11,470 nucleotides of DNA from Streptomyces sp. NRRL F-5122. GTDB taxonomy: Bacteria > Actinomycetota > Actinomycetes > Streptomycetales > Streptomycetaceae. Each line of letters begins with the position of its first letter. Position 1 is the first letter of the stretch. The translations under genes were made by a program, and so were the position numbers. Shown here in pieces: positions 6,569-11,470 of this stretch. The notes below the pieces were generated by a model. That model saw only the letters and a list, made by a program, of their open reading frames with translations, made no database searches and was not told where the DNA came from. Location: the NCBI RefSeq assembly GCF_001507435.1, contig NZ_LMWH01000009.1:1-11470 (forward strand), written 5' to 3'.

Positions 6569-7646
6569 CGTTTCGCCGTGCTCGGCCCGGTCAGAGCCTG
6601 GCGCGACGACACAGAACTGGTGCTGGGACCGCCCAAACAGCGTGCCCTCCTCGCATTGCTGCTGACCGAGGCCGGGCATCCCCTCGCCGTCCACGAGATC
6701 GTTGATGCCCTGCGGGGACTTGATCCGCCGGACACTGCGGTCAACGTAGTCCAGCGGCACATCGGCGCACTGCGCCGACTGCTCGAACCCGATCTCCCGG
6801 CGAGGGGTGAGTCACGGTGGCTGGTGCGTGGCTCGGGCGGCTACCGACTGGAAGTAGAGCCTGACGGACTTGACCTGCTTCGCTTCCGAGCCCTGCGGCA
6901 GGAGGCGGAGCGTGCTGCGCACGGCGGGGATCCGGCCGCTGCCACCGAGTACTTGATCGAAGCTCTGGCCCTGTGGCGCGGGCCCGCGGCCTCCGGGATC
7001 GCGCCGGAGGTGAGGTCTTACCCTGCCTTCACCGCCCTCGACGGCGAACATCTGACCGCCGTCAAGGAGGCGGCCGAACTGGCCTTGGAGGCCGGACCGG
7101 GCCTGGGTGCGCGAATCCTGGTGACGCTCCGGCAGGCCGCTGCACAGCATCCGTTGGACGAGGCGCTGCAGGCCAGGCTGATCCTGATGCTCGCAGCCAC
7201 CGGGCATCAGGCCGAGGCCATGGACGTTCATCGGTCGGTGCGTACGAGACTCGGTGAGGAACTGGGGGTGCAGCCGGGACCTGAACTGCAGGCCGCTCAC
7301 CAGCGTGTGCTGGGTCGCGCCTATGCCCTGCGAGCCGGTAAGCAGGTCGCAAGCGGGGAGTCCACCGATCCTGACCAGAGTGGGGGAGGGGCGGCCGATG
7401 CCGCGAAGGCGCAGCCGAACACCGTCGTCATGGTGCGGCCTGCACAACTGCCCGTGGCTCTACGCGCCTTCACCGGTAGGCGCCATGAACTCGCCCACGT
7501 CGAAAAGCTGTTGCCCGCGCTCGAAGGGCCAGTGTCCACGGTAGTGATCGGCGGCATGGCGGGGGGGTAAGACGACGCTGGCGGTCCACTGGGCACACAT
7601 GGTCGCCAACCGCTTCCCCGATGGGCAGCTCTACGTCAATCTGCGA
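6569..7646 (+). pseudogene. SARP/AfsR-type transcriptional regulator, frameshifted and truncated
   Basis: The open frame from GTG 6578 to TAA 7570 gives the first 330 residues of a large SARP: an OmpR-like DNA-binding domain (GPPKQRALLALLL near 18-30, VNVVQRHIGALRRLLEP near 55-71), a BTAD domain (LDLLRFRALRQEAERA to ELGVQPGPELQAAHQRVL, about 98-246), a linker, then the start of NB-ARC ([26 protein letters not shown]). The stop falls inside the P-loop: a run of seven G shifts the frame, and [10 protein letters not shown]...DGQLYVNLR continues in the next frame up to about 7646, where similarity ends. The natural start also seems lost: RFAVLGPVRAWR begins at 6569 with no in-frame start before it, while the ATG at 6562 is one base out of frame. 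Intact relatives control antibiotic clusters. A protein of BTAD length might still bind DNA if translated from 6578. Confidence 0.85.
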
Positions 7647-7899
7647 TCGTCCGGCGCTGTTGAACAGTCCTGGTGACCTCCTCGCCGTGTCGAGCCAGAG
7701 CGGCAGGGCGGAAACTGGTGCTCTGGAGTCGCCCCTGCACGAGAGGTCCCCTTTGACTCAGACGATCGACTTGATGGTCGTGCCCGCGTACCGGAGCGTC
7801 TCTCCGGCTGCCACCGCGCACACGAGTGCTGCGCGTTGCTACAGGGAGCCACGGGGGTGCGGCGCCTGCTGCACTGTGATGGCTTTGGAAAGCGGAGAC

Positions 7900-7927
7900 G
7901 GCCCGAGCCGCGCGTGCGGCTCGGGCC
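7900..7927 (-). terminator. Strong hairpin terminator of the lipoprotein gene
   Basis: GGCCCGAGCCGC - 4-base loop - GCGGCTCGGGCC, a perfect 12-bp GC-rich stem starting about 21 bases after the lipoprotein stop codon. No long U-tract follows, as is common for terminators in high-GC actinobacteria. The symmetric stem could also stop transcription coming from the plus strand. Confidence 0.8.
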
Positions 7928-7948
7928 TTCGTGTGGGTGCTGGTGAGG

Positions 7949-9022
7949 TCAGCTACCGAGGGAGGATCCCATCATGTCCTTGAGGGCGCTGGGGTCAAAC
8001 GGGATCGCGCCGGCGGGCGCGGTCGTGTTGACGGCCTTGTTCTTGAACGTCAGCGCGATGGGGAGGTGCTGGCCCTTGCTGGCGTCAAACTGGGCCAGGT
8101 CTATCGAGATGGCGTTCAGGGTGCCACCGTCCGCGTTCAGCTTGATGGTCATCTTCGCGGGGGTGGTCGGCACGCTTGTGGGCGCCTCGGTGGGCAGCTT
8201 GCCGCCGATGCCGGGGACGTCCTTGAGGACGGGGAATACCTGCTTCTGGATGTCAGTGATCAGGGTGCGGGCGTTCGCCGTGATCTCGATAGTGTCGACC
8301 CCGTGGCTGGTGCCCTTGTCCTTGATGGTCGTGTCCTTAACGAAGATCTTGGACAGGGTGTCGGTGATCTTGTGCCGCTGGGCAGCGTTCAGGGAAGGCT
8401 TCGGGCTGGGCTTGGTGTCGCCGCCCATCTGCTTGGACAGGTTGGCGAACTGGGCGGGGTCGATCGAAACCCAGCCGCCCTTAAGGAGCCGCTTGAACGG
8501 CTCCAGGTAGCGCGGGAGGGAGTTGGCCTGCGCCTGCATCATCCGGGCTTCGTCGATGCTCTTCGTGTCGCCGCTGAGCTTGGCCAGGGCCATCACGTTC
8601 ACCTTCACGTACGCCTTCCCGGCGACGGAGCGGTACTCGAGCACGTTGGCGTGCGCGCCGTTGTGGACGGCGAGATCCATGTCGAGGCTCGGGTCCAGTT
8701 TGCCGGTGGAGGTGTTGCTCGCATCGAGGGCGTCCTTCAGCGGCTTGTCGGACCGCAGCGCCACGGTCACGCCGAGGCCGGAGATCTCGCTGGCCTGAGC
8801 CTTGCTCATCTTGTGGTCGCTGCCCGGGTCGGCCGCGTCAAGGGCGATGAGCTGGCTGGGGCTTGCGGCCAGGCGGAAGTCGATGGTGGCTTCGTGGCTG
8901 TTGTTCAGGTGATCGAACGCGTCGTGCACCTTCTGCGCGGCCGACGCCTCGTGGAAGGCACCACAGGCGGTGGTTGCCATCAGGCTGGCGGCCAGGATGG
9001 CGAGGGCGGGACGTGCACGCAT
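7949..9022 (-). CDS. Secreted lipoprotein of unknown function
   Basis: 357 residues from ATG 9022, preceded by AAGGAG with six bases between, a clearly better start than 9172 in the longer frame. The N-terminus MRARPALAILAASLMATTAC is a lipoprotein signal peptide with Cys20 as the likely lipidated residue. The -3 position is Thr rather than Leu, so the lipobox is not classical. The mature part (SAAQKVHDAFDHLNNSHEA onwards) is hydrophilic, rich in Ala, Asp, Lys and Thr, with a Pro/Thr-rich linker (PTEAPTSVPTTPAK) late in the chain. General shape and the alternating strands near the end recall the LppX/LprAFG or LolA-like lipid-binding lipoproteins of actinobacteria, but I cannot prove this. 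It is a single-gene unit with its own terminator. It would be anchored on the outer face of the membrane. Confidence 0.82.
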   Translation of the reverse strand: MRARPALAILAASLMATTACGAFHEASAAQKVHDAFDHLNNSHEATIDFRLAASPSQLIALDAADPGSDHKMSKAQASEISGLGVTVALRSDKPLKDALDASNTSTGKLDPSLDMDLAVHNGAHANVLEYRSVAGKAYVKVNVMALAKLSGDTKSIDEARMMQAQANSLPRYLEPFKRLLKGGWVSIDPAQFANLSKQMGGDTKPSPKPSLNAAQRHKITDTLSKIFVKDTTIKDKGTSHGVDTIEITANARTLITDIQKQVFPVLKDVPGIGGKLPTEAPTSVPTTPAKMTIKLNADGGTLNAISIDLAQFDASKGQHLPIALTFKNKAVNTTAPAGAIPFDPSALKDMMGSSLGS

Positions 9023-9102
9023 GTGAGGCTCCTTGTGGGTGCGTAGGCGCGTTTGACGGCGCGCGCGTCGTTCTTCCGGTTCGTTGTCGGTACCGGGCGA
9101 GG

Positions 9103-9126
9103 GCAGCGCGTCGCGAAACGCGCTGC
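9103..9126 (-). repeat. Inverted repeat upstream of the lipoprotein gene
   Basis: GCAGCGCG - TCGCGAAA - CGCGCTGC, 8-bp perfect arms and an 8-base loop, about 80 bases before the lipoprotein start. It could be an operator or a leader hairpin. No promoter could be fixed around it. Confidence 0.4.
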
Positions 9127-9285
9127 TTATCTTTGCCGGTGATCCACTGTTGGGGCCAATCAGTTTTTCCAAGTACGTGCCTTACTGAGTCCCTGTCAGC
9201 GTGGTGGCGTCATGTGGTCACAGACAGGTCTGGCCGTGACGCCTTCCGGGTTGGCTGCGCACCTTGCGTGTACTTGCAGACGGAT

Positions 9286-9314
9286 GGCCGACGATTTTTG
9301 TGGAATCGTCAGCC
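9286..9314. repeat. Near-perfect inverted repeat
   Basis: GGC-c-GACGATT, a 7-base loop, then AATCGTC-a-GCC: ten paired positions with a single mismatch. No U-tract and no adjacent start codon, so its role is unclear. Confidence 0.4.
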
Positions 9315-9346
9315 ATCGAGTAGCGCGCGCGCTGGGCTGGTTCAGT

Positions 9347-9403
9347 AGGTGCCGGTGAGCGCCTCGGATGGGAGCGCGGCAAACAGGTGCTGGGGAGCGC
9401 CTC
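9347..9403 (+). repeat. Imperfect direct repeat, 19 bases, two copies
   Basis: AGGTGCCGGTGAGCGCCTC (9347-9365) and AGGTGCTGGGGAGCGCCTC (9385-9403) agree at 17 of 19 positions, with starts 38 bases apart. Could be paired binding sites or a small duplication. Confidence 0.4.
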
Positions 9404-9914
9404 CTCAGCGGAGACCAGAATCCACTCGCAATCGTGCGCAAAATACCCAGTACCGGATCGGTTCATCGGCGGTGCTGGGGTCCGCGTTGGTGATCCTTGT
9501 CCCGGAGTGACGGAATGCGCGGACGGAAAGCCGGAAGTCTTGCGTCTGGCGAGTCGATGGCATGTCGAGCGGCCCCGATCGGCAAGGCTGCAAGCGCCCC
9601 GCCGGACTGGTGGAACGCAATTTCGAGGCCACATCGTCCACCAAGACTCGATCGGCTAACTTGCCTCGCTGTGCTGGTTGGCGCGGCACCAAGAGTCGAC
9701 CCCGAGATTCCTTAAAGTGGCTGGTGTCGTTCCGATCTTGGAGGGTGTTGGTCGAACGGGATCTAGATCGGGTGACTTCGGCGGGGGCCGCGCATGAGAA
9801 CGAGAACACCGCGTCATCCGAGGGTGCGCGGTCCGTCCCGCGCGCCCGCCGCGTCCATCGTGGAAATGGCGTGCGGTCGCCAGGAGCACGGTGGTAGACG
9901 GTGCGGGAAAGGCT

Positions 9915-10300
9915 CTGGATTTCCCCGATCTGCTGCAGCCGATCGACGAGCGGTCGAACCGCCTTCCGCGCCGTGGTCCTGTCCGCGGCCGGGCCTCTGA
10001 GTGCAGGCGCCGACCTGTCCCGAGCGGACGTTGCTGGATCTGGTGCAGCACCTGGGTGAGGTGCACCGTTTCTGGGCCACAGATGTCAACGCCGGCACGG
10101 CTGCCGTTCACCCCGGCCGAGTCCACGTCGGAGGGAAGTCGAGGCTGCGCTTCGGGAGCGCGAGGCCCTGCATGCCGAACGCATTGCGCGAGTTCGCCCC
10201 GAATCGCGTTGCAGGACGTGGTGGGGTGACTCATAGTCGCCCCAGACCGCCGGTGCTGCCGCCGGGCACCAGGTTCAAGGCGTCGCGGCGCGCCTACCTT
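9915..10300 (+). pseudogene. Mycothiol-dependent maleylpyruvate isomerase-like (TIGR03083/MDMPI) relic
   Basis: Three frames rebuild the usual protein. Frame one from CTG 9915 reads LDFPDLLQPIDERSN. The next frame continues with TAFRAVVLSAAGPL. A third reads VQAPTCPERTLLDLVQHLGE, then VHRFWATDVNAG (about 10000-10095). Further on, CRTWWGDS is followed by a TAG (10234-10236) where the family has Gln, then SPQTAGAAAGHQVQG. Intact members commonly show PTCP.WTL.DLV.HLG...R.WA and later WTWWGDSQSPQTAG.VARHQVQE.AVH. They are DinB-fold proteins that bind a metal with His and Glu and use mycothiol. Here the first His of QHLGE is kept, but the late Glu is Gly and the last His is missing. Two frameshifts, a stop and a CTG at the start position mean it is dead. 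Confidence 0.75.
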
Positions 10301-10436
10301 GCCCCTTCGCTTCGCCGGCGGGTCGTCGTGGGACAAGGCCCGTCGACTGCCGGAGCCATCCGCGCATCATGAAGACCTGCGCACTCTCGCCTACCAGCTG
10401 ATAGACGCCGCAGGTCTGTCTGCCCCTCACGCCGCC
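10301..10436. other. Junction region before the insertion sequence
   Basis: One plus frame reads FAGGSSWDKARRLPEPSAHH, then EDLRTLAYQLIDAAGLSAPH, and stops at TGA 10458-10460. It looks protein-like, but I do not know the family. A 9-bp inverted repeat (AGACCTGCG at 10373-10381, CGCAGGTCT at 10409-10417) lies inside it, with 27 bases between the arms. Confidence 0.35.
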
Positions 10437-10478
10437 ACTCGATCAACACCGTCTGGCTGAAGCTGGCCGAGTCCTCCC

Positions 10479-11345
10479 TTGAGGCACGACTGCAAGATCG
10501 CCCCTTCCACCTACTACGCCTACAGGAAGCGCCTCGCAACCCCCTCCGCCCGTGCCGTGCGCGACACGGAGCTCAAAGAACGGATCCAGAAGGTCTACAC
10601 GTCCAACTACCGTGTCTACGGAGCCCGGAGGATCTGGCGCGAGCTGAACCGGCAGGGTCACGAAGTGGCCCGCTGCACCGCTGAGCGCCTCATGCGCGAG
10701 CTCTGCATCCAGGGCGCGGTGCACGGCAAGCGCGTCATCACCACGATCCCCGGCGGACAGGCCGAGCGGGCCCCCGATCTCGTCGACCGCGACTTCGTCG
10801 CCGACGCTCCGAACCGCTGCTGGGTCGCGGACTTCACCCATGTCAAGACATGGTCCGCGACCGTCTACGTCGCGTTCGTCGTGGACACTTTCTCCCGCAG
10901 GATCGTCGGTTGGTCGGCGGCCACCGTGAAGGAGACCGTGTTTGTCCTGGACGCGCTGGAAATGGCACTCTGGCAACGCGACCGCGACCAACGCCCGGTC
11001 CGGTCAGGCGAGTTGATTCATCACTCGGACGCCGGGTCGCAGTACACATCCTTCAAGCTCGCCGAGCATCTGGACGCCGCCGGCATCGCCGCCTCCATCG
11101 GTTCGGTCGGGGACGCGTACGACAACGCCCTGATGGAGTCGACAATCGGCCTGTACAAGACCGAGTTGATCAAACCCCAGCGCCTCTGGAAAACGCTCTC
11201 CCAGGTCGAGCTGGCCACCGCCGAGTACGTCGACTGGTACAACCACCGCCGACTCCACGGCGAGATAGGCCACGTCCCACCCGTCGAGTACGAAGCCAAC
11301 TACTACACCGAATCCACGAAACCCCAGGTCACAACCACAGTCTGA
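10479..11345 (+). CDS. IS3-family transposase OrfB, N-terminally damaged
   Basis: The frame opens at TTG 10479 and gives 288 residues beginning RHDCKIAPSTYYAYRKR, which in full-length OrfB is already about 30 residues inside. An HTH_21-like region (YRVYGARRIWRELNRQG, 44-60) is followed by the rve integrase core. All catalytic acids are present: Asp118 in WVADFTHVKT, Asp184 in HHSDAGSQY and Glu220 in DNALMESTIGLYKTE, with 35 residues between the last two as expected for DDE(35). The C-terminal YNHRRLHGEIG.VPPVEYE is typical. The TTG has no ribosome binding site, and in intact elements OrfB is made by frameshifting from OrfA, which is absent here. Probably not expressed as an active enzyme. Confidence 0.88.
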   Translation: MRHDCKIAPSTYYAYRKRLATPSARAVRDTELKERIQKVYTSNYRVYGARRIWRELNRQGHEVARCTAERLMRELCIQGAVHGKRVITTIPGGQAERAPDLVDRDFVADAPNRCWVADFTHVKTWSATVYVAFVVDTFSRRIVGWSAATVKETVFVLDALEMALWQRDRDQRPVRSGELIHHSDAGSQYTSFKLAEHLDAAGIAASIGSVGDAYDNALMESTIGLYKTELIKPQRLWKTLSQVELATAEYVDWYNHRRLHGEIGHVPPVEYEANYYTESTKPQVTTTV

Positions 11346-11348
11346 GAT

Positions 11349-11372
11349 CTCTACGGAACCCGGGGCGGTTCA
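11349..11372 (+). repeat. Right terminal inverted repeat of the IS3-family element
   Basis: Read inward from the right end it starts TGAACCGCCCCGGGTTCC, with the TG...CA tips usual for the IS3 family, and lies four bases after the transposase stop codon. The exact end base is inferred from the CA tip because no left copy is available for comparison. Confidence 0.6.
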
Positions 11373-11416
11373 TGCTGTCGGGCTAGCGTCTTTGCGTGGT
11401 TACAGGGAGCAGGTCC

Positions 11417-11470
11417 GTGCTGGTCGATGTACGGAAGTATGACGGGAGTCTGACTGGCCAGTGGACTGCT
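11417..11470 (+). CDS. 5' end of a hypothetical protein (runs off the window)
   Basis: GTG 11417 follows AGGGAG (11404-11409) with seven bases between. The 18 visible codons read VLVDVRKYDGSLTGQWTA and show good third-position GC. Too little is visible to name the family. The start lies only 45 bases after the end of the insertion sequence, which may therefore have separated it from its original promoter. Confidence 0.5.
   Translation, partial: MLVDVRKYDGSLTGQWTA

Larger units (their letters stand above)
9173..9914. other. 0.74-kb region without a recognised gene
   Basis: Open frames occur on both strands (for instance minus 9809-9405 and 9634-9218), but they overlap each other and none shows clear codon bias or a known motif. 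Besides the stem-loop at 9286-9314 and the imperfect direct repeat at 9347-9403 I see nothing I can name. Like its surroundings it may be eroded coding DNA. Confidence 0.45.
10437..11372 (+). mobile_element. IS3-family insertion sequence, left end missing
   Basis: The right part is intact: most of OrfB, its stop at 11343-11345, and a terminal repeat ending GGGGCGGTTCA at 11372. The left part is lost. OrfA and the left inverted repeat (expected to begin TGAACCGCCCC) are not found in the window. Just before the OrfB frame, 10439-10478 reads DQHRLAEAGRVL in another frame, which resembles the usual FID.HR...GVEPICRVL start of OrfB with a small deletion, so the element seems to reach back to about 10437 in damaged form. 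Without its left end and OrfA it cannot move by itself. Confidence 0.75.

Noticed and set aside
7931..9046. 371-codon plus-strand frame opposite the lipoprotein gene
   Set aside because: It is the antisense shadow of the lipoprotein gene (Gly/Val/Arg-rich, no motif). The minus strand has the signal peptide, ribosome binding site and terminator.
9656..10336. 226-codon minus-strand frame
   Set aside because: Overlaps the maleylpyruvate isomerase-like relic, whose motifs are on the plus strand. Composition is Arg/Pro/Ser-rich, as in shadows.
10443..10991. 182-codon minus-strand frame
   Set aside because: Antisense to the IS3 transposase, whose DDE residues are all on the plus strand.

Overview
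The base composition (high GC, with G or C at most third codon positions in the real genes), the SARP/BTAD-type regulators, the IS3-type transposase and the remains of an encapsulin/DyP locus all point to an actinomycete, most likely Streptomyces or a close relative. The window reads as a decaying accessory region. Five genes or gene-sized frames still look usable, and between them lie at least six genes broken by frameshifts, stops or truncation.

Layout. 2-163: 3' fragment of an AfsR-type NB-ARC regulator. 451-1278 (+): intact isocitrate lyase/PEP mutase superfamily enzyme. 1470-2184 (-): relics of a DyP-type peroxidase followed by an encapsulin shell gene, still joined by an ATGA stop/start overlap and still carrying a worn cargo-loading tail. 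2185-2655: no sure gene, but a palindrome and two small open frames. 2656-3951 (+): intact 12-TM MFS exporter. 4238-4415 (+): coding-like remnant of unknown family. 4416-5417 (-): intact zinc-independent NADPH:quinone oxidoreductase, convergent with the remnant. 5418-6568: mostly unassigned, with the last residues of a sensor histidine kinase. 6569-7646 (+): SARP regulator broken inside its P-loop by a frameshift in a G7 run and cut off soon after. 7900-9022 (-): intact lipoprotein gene with a strong terminator. 9173-9914: no gene seen, a few repeats. 9915-10300 (+): mycothiol-dependent maleylpyruvate isomerase-like gene spread over three frames with an internal stop. 10437-11372 (+): left-truncated IS3-family element with its transposase catalytic domain intact and a recognisable right end. 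11417-11470 (+): start of a gene that runs off the window.

How the parts work together: there is no clear operon among the intact genes. The PEP mutase-like enzyme, MFS exporter, quinone reductase and lipoprotein each look separately transcribed. The most informative content is the decay itself: an oxidative-stress nanocompartment locus (DyP cargo plus encapsulin), a pathway regulator, a sensor kinase and a thiol-dependent isomerase-like gene have all been lost within 11.5 kb, next to a partial insertion sequence. I see no CRISPR array, tRNA or rRNA. I do not see evidence for a new functional system; the nearest candidate is the encapsulin locus, which appears to be dead.
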